A stretch of 64,000 nucleotides of DNA from Dryomyza anilis. Its lineage: Eukaryota > Arthropoda > Insecta > Diptera > Dryomyzidae. The stretch is taken from positions 102,258,464 to 102,322,463 of the forward strand of contig OX638131.1 of NCBI GenBank assembly GCA_951804985.1, read 5' to 3'. Shown piece after piece: positions 1 through 11,312 of the stretch (positions within the stretch are counted from its first letter, which is position 1; each line of letters opens with the position of its first letter). The position numbers and the translations under genes are program-made. The notes under the pieces were generated by a model. It was not told the DNA's origin, ran no database searches, and saw only the letters and a program-made list of their open reading frames with translations.

Positions 1-224
1 AAACAATGTCTCAATAAAACAACTTACGGATATGTTAATTTCAAAAAAAAAAAAAAGAAACATGATAAGAAAAGATTTACAACATATTAATACTTTTATG
101 ATTAATGTTAAAAACATGTTAATTAAACTATTAAAATGTGAACATCATGATCAATTATTTATGACTATTTCTTAATTAAAAAATAAATTCCAGCATAGAA
201 ACTAATGACATGCGTCAATACGCA
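1..224. other. AT-rich sequence, nothing recognised
   Basis: No open frame, repeat boundary or RNA-like structure is recognisable before the first MITE begins near 225. Confidence 0.5.
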
Positions 225-319
225 CACTCACAAAAAAATCACACGAAATCCCATTAAAATTTGCAATAGGATAGTTATTGATTTAATAGTATACAAAATA
301 TAATAATTTTATACTATTA

Positions 320-632
320 ATAATAATAATAGTTTGGCACTACAGTCCAATAAGAACTTAGGTCGAGCTCTCTCACCATTTTGAGCTGTGCGTGTTGTGT
401 TATATTTGTACTCAAAGTGGTGGGACCTACAGTTTATTGCCGAATCCGAACGGCGGGTGAGAGCTTTTCATAGGCAATGTTTTTACTCTCGTAGGTTTGC
501 CATTTACTGCCGAGAGGTAGCGCGGTATAGAAAAATGTTTCTATGAAAAGATGTTGTTAGCCCCAAGTCCGGGCTTGAACCGGGGAGATTTCTGCTCGCA
601 GTCCAACGCACAAACCACTGAGCTACCGCGGC
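320..632 (-). mobile_element. tRNA-derived SINE (SINE-1), copy 1
   Basis: On the minus strand the element starts with a tRNA-like head carrying a pol III box A (GGTAGCTCAGTGG) and box B (GGTTCAAGCCC) about 45 nt apart. A conserved body of about 230 bp and a TATTATTAT-type 3' tail follow. The body is nearly the same as in the copy at 38721, which proves an interspersed family and not a lone tRNA pseudogene. Within the body CTTTTCATAG and CTATGAAAAG form an inverted repeat. Flanks TATACTATTA (310-319) and TATAGTATTA (633-642) look like a 10-bp target-site duplication with one mismatch. The host sequence is MITE-A copy 1. Confidence 0.85.
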
Positions 633-656
633 TATAGTATTATGTAGTATTAAATG

Positions 657-840
657 CCGTCCTCAGCAGTTCCGAGGTATGCGCGCTGGACTTGCATTCT
701 AAAGATCTCGGGTTTGAATTCCGGCTTGGTCATGGTCGCCCCTAGTGGTATTAAACACAAAACGTAAGGAATATATTTCACAGTATAATAAATATAGTCT
801 GTCTGAGAGCTGTGGATCTTAGTAGATATTCCAAAAAAAA
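657..840 (+). mobile_element. second tRNA-derived SINE family (SINE-2), A-tailed
   Basis: The head has box A-like sequence (near CAGCAGTTCCGAGG) and a box B (GGTTTGAATTC). An unrelated body of about 100 bp follows, ending in a run of nine A at 833-841. Flanking AGTATTAAAT (647-656) and AGTATTTAAT (841-850) suggest a target duplication of about 10 bp. It lies in the same MITE as SINE-1 but in the opposite orientation, and differs in body and tail. Only this copy is visible in the window, so the family status rests on structure. Confidence 0.7.
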
Positions 841-954
841 AGTATTTAATATTATTTACCGATTGAAATAATAGTTTATTCTATTGAAAATTAAAAACTA
901 TTAATTCTATAGTATTTTTTATGAGTTTTTCAATACATACTATTAAAATAATAT

Positions 955-1100
955 AAATTGATCTGGTGGCCGTTAGGATTGACGGATCCTCAAAATAATT
1001 ACAGATTTGTAAATTACCTTTCATTTGAGTGCCCATATGTACTTGTCAGTAGGTGTACCGTTTTTTGATTTTCAAGGTCACCAGGGGTTAGAGCGACCTT
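955..1100 (+). mobile_element. Fragment of a mini-me/DINE-1-like element
   Basis: The order and wording of short blocks match the left-central part of the complete copies at 21834 and 53941: a GGATCCT(C/G)AAAATAA-like block, TTTCATTTGA, CCCATAT, then GTAGGTGTACCG. Neither terminus is present and divergence is high, so this is an old relic. Confidence 0.6.
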
Positions 1101-1249
1101 TTTTTTAATTTTTATATTTATTTGCGAAAATAAAAGGGGTGTCAATTTTTTTTTTTTTTGAAAGTGGCCGGTAAAGTGAACATCTCCCATAATTTATCTA
1201 CAAGTTATCCCATAATTTATACCATAATTTATCTCCCATAATTTATCTA

Positions 1250-1632
1250 CAGGACAATTATTGATTTAATGGTAAACAAATAATAAGTATTTTCTTATTA
1301 ACTCAAAAATAAGTTAGTATTTTGTAGTATTTAATGCTATTTACCGATTAAAATAATAATAATATTTCCTATTGTGTTATTTTAAAAGTACACAAACTAT
1401 TAATAATAAGGTAATTTTCCGATTGTATTCAAATGAAAATTTAGTCAATAGGACAATTATTGAATTAATAGTATACAAATAACAAGTATATTCATATTAA
1501 CTCATAAATAATTTAGTATTTTGTAGTATTTCATGTATTTACCGATTAATAATTTATTCTATTCTATTTATTCTATTGAATTATTTTAATAGTAAAATAA
1601 CTATTAATAAAAATGTATTTTTTTCTGAGTGT
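1250..1632 (+). mobile_element. Two adjacent diverged MITE-A copies
   Basis: The blocks GGACAATTATTGA, AGTATTTTGTAGTATTT and ATTTACCGATTA occur twice in the same order, at 1250-1427 and 1428-1632. The second copy ends in TTTTTTTCTGAGTG, a good match to the family's right terminus. The left end of the first copy is eroded. The preceding 1180-1250 holds short direct repeats of CCCATAATTTATCTAC. Confidence 0.7.
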
Positions 1633-3423
1633 TTAAAATGCAATTCTATGAAATAATTTAAACCAAATTTTTCTATTTAATAATATTTAACAATTTTTAA
1701 CATTTTTCTACAATTTTTACAATAAATTTTTTTTCTAAAATTTTTATATTTAACGCAAAAAGAACATATATTTTGAAATACATCACATTTCTTTAAATAA
1801 ATTCAAAAAAAGGTTCAATAAAATTGATTTTGCTCTATAATTAAAACTCACACTACACATTCACATACACTCCACTCCACTAAATGAGGCACATACGACA
1901 AGTAAGTACTATACGTTGATTAAATACCTTTTAAAACCCACTTTGAGCCATATTTTCATTCATAAAAATAAATCACTTACCGCCGCGCGCTGTTTATTGC
2001 TTTTTTTTGTGTATATAGCAATTTTCAAATCTCCAGTGAAGGCGTCTGACGCTGCTGCAGCTGTTGCTGAATTCATCAATGACGCGATTTTTTGATTTTT
2101 AAAATTTATTTTAGTTGATTTTTTTATAGTACATAACTTGACTATTGTTGACTCAATGCGCGTTTAGTATTTCGTTTTTTTTTTAAACTGATTTTTATAA
2201 CGTTTTGTCTGTCGTAACTGCCTGAATAGACTGTCTGAATTTTATAACTGCAAAGTAGATTGGTTTTTTTTTTATTATTAGTTTTAGTTGTAATTTTTAA
2301 AAATGCGTAGGTTGTGCTCAAGCGCAACAACTTTGCTGAGTGTCTGTTGACAGCAATTTGCGCGTATTTAAAAATCGTGCAGCGCAGAAAGGCTGCTGCA
2401 AATGCTCTTGAAATGCAGCGTGTTCAATGGTAAAAACTTTGAAAATATTTATTATTAATAAATAATATAAGATCAAATTAATTAATAGAAATTTATTATA
2501 TTTTATACTAATAAAAATTAATTTAAAATATAAAAACAAAAAAAAACTAAAATAAAATAAAATAATAAAAACTGATTTAAAATGAGCAGCAGCAGCGAAT
2601 TATATAAAATTGGTATTTAAAATGTCCAAAGTGTTCAATTATTTTAAAAAAATATAAAAAATACTTTGAACCAAGACAAATTTACTTCAAGCTTTAATAA
2701 ATATAGTTTAAATAAATATATGAAATATATTGTCAAATCTGTGAACAATTCAAATAAATACAAATTTGCAGGTTATACAAAAATATCTGTCTGCACATTT
2801 CTTAAAAGCGTCACAAACAGCTGTTGCCTCCGTTGGCTCACTAACTGAACTGGTCACTTTTTTTAGTTTTGTGTTTCTTTATTTTTTTTTTTGTTAGTCA
2901 GTTTGTGTTTATTTTATTTTGTTTCAGTTTTTTGTTTTTTTTTTTCTTTTTATATTTTAATTCTTCTTTTTATATATTATTTTTCTTATTTTTAATTCTT
3001 TTTTTTTTGTATAGTCTGCTGCTTAAACTTGATTTTGTGTTTTAACCACTTTTATTTTGTTGCTGCTGCTTTGCTGTTTTGCGCCGGAAACACGCTGTTG
3101 ATTTTGCGAGCAGCAGAATTGTTTTAGATTTCGCTCACTGACTTGGCTTGGCTTGGTTTGGTTTGGTTGCCACTTGTTTAGGGCCTTCAAGTGGCAGCAA
3201 TTGTCAGCCTTTCGCTTTTAACCGCACACACTTCACTTTCTTTGTGATTTTCACAGTTTTCACGATGTATAGAGGATTTTTAAGTATATATATAAAAAAA
3301 AACTTAAAAAAAATTGAAATTTATAAATTTAAAATGTTTTTGAAATTTTGTTATTTTTGTTAAATAATTTTTTACATTATTTTCAATTGTACATAGTTTA
3401 AAACTATTTTATTTATTTTCAAA
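1633..3423. other. AT-rich non-coding stretch with one GC-richer island
   Basis: Mostly AT-rich with T-runs at 2860-3020 and no frame that looks coding. A GC-richer patch at 2320-2440 looks like a minus-strand promoter (listed separately). A (CAG)-rich spot lies near 2587. Confidence 0.4.
2338..2373 (-). promoter_or_regulatory. Candidate TATA promoter, minus strand
   Basis: Read on the minus strand, TTTAAATACGCGC lies about 25-30 nt upstream of an initiator-like CTGTCAACAG. Downstream are a purine-rich leader and later GCAGTTATAAAATTCAG. The arrangement resembles an insect TATA/Inr start with an untranslated first exon, but no coding exon could be attached. Confidence 0.25.
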
Positions 3424-3488
3424 ACACATCAATTGTAATTCAGAGATTTTATTTTTAATTAAAAAACATGAATTGTATTTCAGAAATA

Positions 3489-3740
3489 AAGGGTTTTTCA
3501 ATACAAAATTTCTTGTCGCTATTTTGACATTTCAGAATTAAAATTGTTCAGTAAGGTTTGCCATTTCATGATGAAAAGATATACGAGCCAACAACGAGTC
3601 GAAATTATTAAAATTTACTACCGAAATTCGAATTCGTACAAACCTTACTGAAGAGAAATGTCAAAAGACTGGCAAGAAATATGGCGTCGTTTGCTGTCCC
3701 TGTCTCTCTACTTTTGTAGCGTCCCTGTTGAAAAACCCTG
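3489..3740. mobile_element. TA-flanked MITE with AGGGTTTTTCAA inverted ends
   Basis: Both ends carry AGGGTTTTTCAA in inverted orientation, bordered by TA on each side, as in Tc1/mariner-type insertions. A second inverted layer lies inside (CAGTAAGGTTTG ... CAAACCTTACTG, 3547-3653). The right arm (AAATATGGCGTCGTTTGCTG) recurs at 13381-13446, so this is a dispersed family. It sits in the 40-bp minisatellite. Confidence 0.75.
3568..3651 (+). pseudogene. Residual transposase N-terminal helix-turn-helix
   Basis: An in-frame stretch of 27 codons within the inner inverted repeat contains the motif RYTSQQRVEIIKIYYRN. This resembles the N-terminal HTH (DUF4817-like) found in many insect mariner-type transposases. 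It stops at a TGA inside the right inverted repeat, so only the first tens of residues survive. It identifies the inner element as an internally deleted derivative of a transposase-coding parent. The family attribution is from memory of the motif. Confidence 0.45.
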
Positions 3741-4620
3741 TACCATTTTAAATCCAAAGAGATCTATTGAAATGCAATTCAATTTTAAATTAAAAACATC
3801 CATTAAAATACAAAAAAACCATTTGAAATTCAAAAAAATATCAATTGTTATTAATAAATTCCATTTAGAATTCAAAAAAACATCAATTGTAATTCAAAAA
3901 TTTCATTTCAAATTTAAAACACATCAATTGTAATTTAGAAATTACATTTGAAATTTCTGAATGTTTTCAATTGTAATGCAGAAATTTTATTTGATATTTA
4001 AAAAACATCAATTCTAATTCAAAATTCCATTTGAAATTCCAAACACATTAATTGAAATTCAGAAATTCCATTTCAAATTCCAAACACTTCCAAACACATG
4101 AAATTCAAAAATTCCATTTAACATTCAAAAAATTCTGAAATTTCATTTCTAATTTAAAAAACATCAATTTTATTTCTAAAATTACCTTTATAATTCTAAA
4201 TACATCAATTGTAATTCCTTAATTCCATTTGTAATTCAAAAAACATTGATTATAGTTCAGAAAATCTATTTGAAATTCAAACCACATCAATTGTAATGCA
4301 GAAATTCCATGTAAGATTCAATAAACATCAATATAAATTCAAAAATATATTTGCAATTCTAACGACAACAATTGTAATGCAGAAATACCATTTGATAATC
4401 AAAACACATCAAATGTAATTCGATGAAATTCGATTTAAATTCAGAAAACATAAATTGAAATTTCGAATTTTATTTGAAATTCAAAATACAACAATTTTAA
4501 TGCAGAAATTTCATTTGAAATTCAAAAGACTTGATGTCTTATATAGAAATTCTATTAGATTTTCAGAATATATCAATCAATCATTTAATTGAAATTCATT
4601 ATTTTCTGTTTGGAATTCAG

Positions 4621-7149
4621 AATATATTCACTGGATATTTATAGAAAATTATAAATTTTAATAATTTATTTTTTTGTGAAAATTGTCAAAAAGACGACTT
4701 TAATTTTTAAAATTTTAAATTTTCCTAATTTTTTTTTCTTTTTTATTTAAATTTCGTAATACTTCAATACTAAAAATAAAGCTATTATTAAATTTTTAAA
4801 AAATGTAGTATTTTCACAAATTCTTCAGTTTTTCAATTTTTTTTTAATTTCTAAAAATTTAACAATTTTCCAAATATTATTTTTTGTTATTCTAAATTTT
4901 AAAATTTTCACATATTTTACTCTATTTGAAATTTGTTGTAGTTTTTATACATTTTGAAATTTAAATTATTTCGAAATTAAAATTTTATTTTTTTGTAAAT
5001 TTCTAAATTTTCACATATTTTACTCTATTTGAAAATTACTGCAGATTTTTAATTTTGAATTTTCCAATTTTTCAAAATTATAATTTCTCAAAATTAAAAT
5101 TAAAATTCTACACTTTTTGACATTTTTACAGATTTTCCCATTTTAAATATTATATTTACAATCATGGTTGAAGTATATTCAGGTTAAGTCATTTTAAGTT
5201 TAAGCCATTTTTTTTTTTTTTTTTTGAAAACTGTTTGAAAGTCTCAACATATGTTAGAAATTCACAAAATTAACAAAATATCAAAATTTTAAATTCAACA
5301 AATCTCAACATTTAAAAAAGTTTAAAGATCTCCATGACTTCAAAATATACCTTCGTGTATTTAGAAAGTCAAATAGTTAATTTTTGTAGTGAAATTTTAA
5401 TAAAATAGTAAAAATTAAGTGCAACAAACATAACCTTTAAATAAATTTGAAAATGACAATTAATTGTTTTATTTTCAATATTTTTGTCTTGACATTCTCA
5501 ACATTCTGTATGCTAACTATCTGTCTAGATGAACTAACCCGTATATCTTTCAACCCTGTTTACAATATTTATTTGTTTAAAAACCAAAATTTTAGAGTTT
5601 TAAAACATTATGAAATTTTGCAATTTTCCCGATTTTCAGATTTTTAACAATTAAAACTTTTTTAATTCTGTTGTACGGGATTTTTTTTTCAATTTTAGTA
5701 ATTTTACAATATTTATAGTTTAGAAAATTCCACAATTAACATAAATTCTAGTATTCCAGTTTTTGTCTGTTTTATTTAATGTTGATTCTCAGAAATAAAA
5801 TATTTACTTTATAATTTCAAAATTTTTGATATTCTTAAAATTATTAGTATTAAAATTTAAGCATTTTTTAGAATTTCTATAGATTTTGAAATTTTTACAC
5901 TTGTATATTTTAAAAGTATGAAAAAGTTGACTTCTTTTCACAAATTCTGAAAATATTATAGTTTTTACAATTTTCTTTTTTTGAATTTTACAATTTTAAG
6001 AAACTTGTTTAATTTTGAATTTTTGCAAATTTTCGGAATTTTTAAAAATGAAAATTAAGCATTTTTTGAAGTTTTTACAGCTTTAGAAATCTTTAAAAAT
6101 TGTACAGCCTTTGCAAGTTTCAAAAATTTGTATTTTATTAGAATTCAAAATTATTTGAGACTATTTAAACAAATTCTACATTAAATTGTTTAATTTATCT
6201 TTATTTTAGTTAAAAGAGTTATTGCAATTAGGGATCGCAAAGAAGCGTAATCGGTACCGGAACCGTTTCGATTTTTGAAACCGGAATCGGAACCATTATT
6301 TAAAAAATGTATGGAACCGAATCACTAATTTAATAATCTTGGAATCAGAATCTAAACCGATATTCCAAAGGGTTTTAATACATGATTACAATTATCAAAA
6401 TTTACAGATTTGCTAAATTAAAATCGTAACAATTATTATTATTATCACAATTTCTGCAGTTTTTAGCGATTTTCAATAATGTAAAATTTCTAAATTTATA
6501 AAAAATATATTTTTTCGTATTCACAATTTACGAAATTTAAATATTTAACAATTTCACAATTTTTCTCCCAATAACTGCAGTTTATAAAATTCAAAATTTA
6601 TAAATTTTCCAATATTTTACAGTTTTTTTTTTATTTAAAATGAAAAATTTTGCGATTTTCACAATAACTGCAGTTTATAAAATTAAAAATTTGTCAAGTT
6701 TTTACAATTTATCCAGTTTTTTTATTTTTTTCATTTAATTTACTTCAATTTTTTGCATTTATTATTTTTTCAAACATTTTAATCATTTATATATTTACAA
6801 ACTTTACTGTTTTTGTTATAATTAACACAATTTACAGCTTAACTTAAACTTGTTTGTTGCTTTTTTTAATTATTTGTGTTTTTTTTTATTTTTGTTTTAG
6901 TTTTTTTTGTGTTGCCTTGTAACGCGTTACTGCTTTTTAACAGACGCCTTTCAATGCAACGCAAGACTAACTGACATCATGCACTTGCGGCTGCTGCTGC
7001 GTTTTAAGTTTTTTTTTATTTATTTTTACTTTTTAATTAGATGCGACTAAACTTCGTTTAATTATCTTTTTATTAATTGCAATTTTCTTTATAAATAAAA
7101 TTTTAGTTTTCTTTCAATTCTTTTACATTCACTTAATTACTTCACGTTG
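4621..7149. repeat. Degenerate AT-rich tandem DNA, about 90-100 bp period in places
   Basis: Local direct repeats are visible. One block (TTCACATATTTTACTCTATT) occurs near 4908 and 5010. Another (AATAACTGCAGTTTATAAAATT) occurs near 6570 and 6661, with a weaker version near 6450. Between them are runs of imperfect AAATTT motifs. A small island at 6230-6350 repeats ACCGGAA(T/C)CGGAACC. The frame at 5447-5647 is not coding-like. Confidence 0.5.
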
Positions 7150-7400
7150 TACTTGCTGCTGCACACTGCAGTGTCTACTACTGCTGTCTCTGGTTTGCTC
7201 TGTTCTATATTTTTCACTTTACACCACACGACGTTAAAACGCGTTTCGTACCGTTGCTGTTGCCCGCCAACGCTGAACTAAAAGACTTTGTCGCGCTGCG
7301 AGCCAAGTTAAAGCGTTTCAGTGTTCAGCCGATGCTGATGCCGATGACGTCAGCTGCAAATACACGCTCCGCATTAAATAATTTGCAAATAATTATTTGC
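7150..7400 (-). promoter_or_regulatory. GC-richer island, possible promoter/first exon with a CRE
   Basis: This is one of the few stretches with ordinary base composition. It holds a palindromic CRE (TGACGTCA) at about 7346-7353. On the minus strand it continues into a leader with several GTGAA/GTAAAG motifs typical of fly 5' untranslated exons. Another TGACGTCA lies at about 7870. No coding exon could be linked, so promoter status is inference. Confidence 0.3.
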
Positions 7401-7894
7401 CTCTTTCAATTTTTTTTTGACTCTTTAAAGTTCCAACTGACTCTTTTTTTAGTATTTGCATTAAAGAGCGTAACCTTTATTTTATTCTCTGCTCTCTTTT
7501 AACAATATTTTGCTAGTTGAAGCACTAAAGTCAATGCACGCATTTTTTTTTTGTTTATACAAATTTTATTGCTATTTTTTGCATAATTCTTTTGCTTTTA
7601 TCATCATTAAGCTGTTCTTTATTTGCTTAAATTTACGCTCTTATGTTTTACATTTTTTTTAAGTTTTCAATTTTTTGATTTTGTTCTTTTTTTCTTAATC
7701 TATTTTAAATATTTTATATTAAAAAGTTTGCTTGCTTGGAAATACGCGCAGAAATTAGATCAAGTTCGCTGTTGCGCCACCAAACGAAAGAGCTGGGCAA
7801 CAAACTCGTTTCTTAGTTCTAACAACATTTACTATGGGCATTAATTTAATTATTGCATGGATTTTGTTTGTGACGTCATAATTAAAAGTTAAAG
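7401..7894. other. AT-rich sequence, nothing firm
   Basis: Short frames here are T-rich and lack coding character. A second CRE palindrome lies near 7870. Confidence 0.4.
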
Positions 7895-9075
7895 ATAAAA
7901 AAGACTGACAAAAATATGAATTTAATAAAATTTTATAAATTTATCAAAAATTTAATTTGCGTGAAAAATTTTATATTTAGTGAAAAAATTAATTTTTAGT
8001 AATTAATTTCAGTTTTAGTGAAATATTTCAGTTTTAGTGAAAAATTGATTTAAATTTTGAGAATAAATTTAGTAATAATAATAAATGTATAACGAAAAAT
8101 TTTATTTATTAGCGAAAAATTAAATTTTTAGTCTAAAATTTAAATTTAATTGAAAAATTCAATTTTAAGCGATAAATTGAATTTAGGTTAAAAATTTAAA
8201 TTTTAGGGAAATATTAAGTTTAATATGAAAATTTTAATTTTTGTGAAAAAATGAATTTGTAGTGAAAAATTGAATTTCTAGTGAAATTTTGAATTTTTAG
8301 TGAAATTTTTAATTTTTAAAGTAAATTTAAAAATTGAATTTTTAGTTTAATTTTTAGTGTAAAATTTAATTTTTAGTGTAAATTTTAAATTTTAATTAAA
8401 AATTGAATTTTAGTGAAAAATTTAATTTGTAGTTAAAATTGAATTTTTGGTGAAAAGTTGAATTTAAATTGAAAAATTCAATTTGTTTTGAAACAATTAA
8501 TTTTCAGTGAAACATTTTTTTTTTTTAGTGAAAAAAATTATTTTTCAGCAAGATTGAATTTTATTAAAATTTGGAATTTTTTGTTTGTGAAAAATTTAAT
8601 TTTTAGTGATATATTAAAATTTTATTTAAAAATGGATTTTTAGAGGCAAATTGAATTTTTAGTGTAAAATTAAATTTTTAGTGTAAAATTTAATTTTTAG
8701 TTAAATATTTAAGTTTTAGTTAAAAATTCAAATTGTAGTGAAATTTATTTAATATTAGTGAAAATTATTATTAATAATAAATAATTGAATTTTTAGTTAA
8801 AATTTTATTTTTTATTGAAAAAAAAAATTTATTGTGAAAATATTAATTAGAAATTAAATTTTAGTGAAAAATTTAATTTTTATTTAAAAATTGAATTTTT
8901 AGTGTAAAATTGGATTTTTGTGAAAAAATTAATTTTAGTGAAAAATTGAAAATTTTATTATAAATTGAAATTTAAGTCAAAAATTTTTGTGGTACATTTA
9001 ATAATATTTTTTTTAGAAAAAATTGCGTGTTTGTGATATTTAGTGAATAATTGAATTTATAGTGAACAAATTTAA
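7895..9075 (-). repeat. 20-bp satellite array (minus orientation)
   Basis: The unit TTTTTAGTGAAAAATTGAA (19-20 bp) repeats with many substitutions and length changes for about 1.2 kb. It is the reverse complement of the unit at 32500-34670, so the same satellite occupies two places in opposite orientations. Confidence 0.85.
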
Positions 9076-9256
9076 AATTTCTACAAATGTTGGCAACTCC
9101 ATCTCTCAAGCTGTTCGACAATCTGAACCGGCTTTTTGCTGGATACAACAACTACCGGCTTAAACTAAAGTAGACGACTGGCCTGGTCTGTAGCCAACCG
9201 AATGAAGAGCATTTGGCGATTGTGTGAAGAGCAAACACTGTTTATGAGCGAAGCCT

Positions 9257-9498
9257 ATAAAATGCGCTCTTCGTCTAACGTTACGTTTGCTATGACTACA
9301 GCATATGTGAAAAAATTGTTACGTTCTGACGTAAGGCAGTAGGTAGACCGGAATAACTGCGCAAAGTCACCGCACGCAGCGACGTAGAGAGTAGAAGTTA
9401 TTTTTTGTTTTTCTTTTTTTCGATATGAGTCGAGATGAAAAATTATAGTCGTTGAAAAAAACATAAAAAAGCTAAACAAAATTAGTACAAGAACAAAA
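9257..9498 (+). promoter_or_regulatory. Candidate TATA promoter and non-coding first exon
   Basis: CTATAAAATGCGC at about 9256-9268 is a good TATA box, predicting a start near 9285. The following 200 nt have balanced composition and end at AACAAAA|GTAAGTG (donor at 9499), a strong 5' splice site. Sequence past it also reads like fly leader (GTGATTTTGAAGTGAAAATT). No downstream coding exon is visible in the repeats, so the gene would have to lie far away or have been lost. Confidence 0.4.
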
Positions 9499-9639
9499 GT
9501 AAGTGAAACACAGTGATTTTGAAGTGAAAATTCGTGTTAAACGCAGCGGTGCGCGAACACAAAGTGTGAAAATAATAAGGCGAATGAACGAACGAACTGC
9601 TGGGAATGGTTGACCGGAACATGAATGTGAAATATTTAT

Positions 9640-10322
9640 TTATAGGGAGCAAAAACACTTAAATTTTTCATTTGTTTTCATTGTTTTGCATTTTTTAAAA
9701 CACTTTTCGCATATTATTTTTTCTTTACAGAATTTTTTTATTTCATATTTTTGAAATAATACCAAATTTTGATATTATACCAAATTTTGTGACAGGCGTT
9801 ACATTCGCACGATTAAAAACTTAAAATGGATAGATGTATTTTTAAAATGCACAGAATAGCTCTTATGGTCCTATATGAATGTATAATAAAACTTTTGCAA
9901 TAGATAGGACTCTTTCTACAATTTTGAATTTAAAATGCTGTGACGGGCGTATACGTATTTTTTCAAAAACAAGAGTTTACTCTACGAAGTATTAAATGTT
10001 AGCAAAAAAAAGCGGACTATTAAGACTTATTATATCATAAATACACATTTGATATTGGAAGATGTGCCTTCTATAATAAAATTCTGCTATGGGTACCTTG
10101 ATGGCTTTTTTATAAACTATCAAAAAATGTGATGGGTGTTACACACTTTGAGACGGACGTTACCAGTACGAATTATAAATAAATATACAAACAAATATTC
10201 AATATGACCGTTACGGTCTTTCATTAAGTAAAAAGTGCTAATTTTTGCCGAATTTTTTCAGTACACTGTCGACATATTATTTAAATGGAAAACTAAACCT
10301 TTTATTTTAAAAATAATTATTA
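9640..10322. other. Non-coding sequence with GTGACGGGCGTTAC-like motifs
   Basis: The phrase GTGACAGGCGTTAC recurs in variant forms near 9790, 9942 (TGACGGGCGTAT), 10130 (GATGGGTGTTAC) and 10152 (GACGGACGTTAC). This suggests a degenerate repeat. No coding frame. Confidence 0.4.
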
Positions 10323-10541
10323 TCACAATTAGGAAAAAATACCATATAAATAATAGTTTTTTTATTATTTAAAAATAGTCAATAGGATTAATTATTATTT
10401 GAATCGGAAAATACCATTAAATACTACATAATACCATGACATTAGGTTTATATGAAAATATTAATTTTTTGTATACTATTAAATCAATAATTGTCCCATT
10501 GAACAATTTTAATGGGATTTGAGGTAACTTTTTTTCTGGGC
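10323..10541 (-). mobile_element. MITE-A copy
   Basis: The sequence matches the family in reverse order relative to the 12570 copy: TATAAATAATAG, AAAATAGTCAATAGGAT, AATCGGAAAATACCATTAAATAC, ATTAAATCAATAATTGTCCCATTGA. It ends near TTTTTTTCTGGG. The left terminal repeat is eroded. Confidence 0.8.
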
Positions 10542-11312
10542 TTAAATTATCATTCTTAAATAACGACTCTGTTTACATCATTAGCAGGGCTAGCTAATGG
10601 ACTTTCTTATGGATTAACATATTCAATATTTAAATACATATTATACGAATTTTTCGTTAAAAATCTATATATTTGAATAAATCCATATTTTTGATAAAAA
10701 CTGACTCACATGCCTCAATTTCGACAAATTTCCACTAAAATTTTGACACTTCCAAACATCTTTGGAGTGCAATCGATAAAATTAAACAATCTTACTGCAG
10801 GATGGATGTCACTACAGGACACAATATATTGTAATTTGTAGCAAATTTGGTTGGGTGGGTGTAAAGCAAAAGCAAAGTCACATTGATCTGTTTAATATCG
10901 AACGTTTACATACAAAAATATGATTCAATCAACCGCATTATAAATAATTGTTTTTTTCAAGTTAAAATTTTTATGAGAGGGCTGAATAATTAAAATAAAA
11001 CAAATTTTATATCCATATTTTGAGTTTTTGATCCATATTTTATGTTCTTTGATACAAATTTTTAGTTTTTAGATCTATATTTATCTAGTTTTTTAGTCCA
11101 TAATCCATGCATATTTTCCTTGTTTTTTGTCCATATTTCCATATTTTTTGTCCTGATCATTAGCAATCCGTTTTCTTCACAACTTATATAAATATTTTGT
11201 GCATTTTAAAAATAATGATTTTTTTTTTAAATGTTTCTATTTATTTTATGTTTAATAATTGAATATTTAAGTATATTTAATACATTTTCTATGGTTAAGG
11301 AATAATACACTC
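10542..11312. repeat. AT-rich DNA with a short ATCCATATTTT minisatellite
   Basis: At about 11010-11155 the phrase (A/G)TCCATATTTT(T/G) recurs at least seven times with variable spacing of 12-30 bp. The rest is unstructured. Confidence 0.5.

Larger units (their letters stand above)
225..925 (+). mobile_element. MITE-A copy 1, split by two SINE insertions
   Basis: The left part (225-319) matches the left half of the intact MITE-A copies at 12570 and 48464 (shared motifs CCCATTAAAATT, ATTGATTTAATAGTATAC). The middle piece (633-656) and right part (841-925) match the rest (AGTATTTAAT, ATTTACCGATT, then an AT-rich right end). The intervening sequence is explained by two SINEs that entered at separate points. 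MITE-A is a non-autonomous DNA transposon of about 220 bp with CACCCAGAAAAA ends and a TA target duplication, typical of Tc1/mariner derivatives. This copy is diverged at both ends. Confidence 0.75.
3424..4620. repeat. Minisatellite, about 40-bp unit
   Basis: A degenerate unit of about 38-42 bp built from CATCAATTGTAATTCAGAAA and TTCCATTTGAAATTCAAAA recurs roughly 25-30 times. It is interrupted once, by the transposon at 3489-3740. Units vary by substitutions and small indels, so the array is old. Confidence 0.8.

Noticed and set aside
553..632. A functional tRNA gene on the minus strand
   Set aside because: The tRNA-like head continues into a body shared with 38721, is flanked by a target duplication and does not fold into a clean cloverleaf; it is a SINE head.
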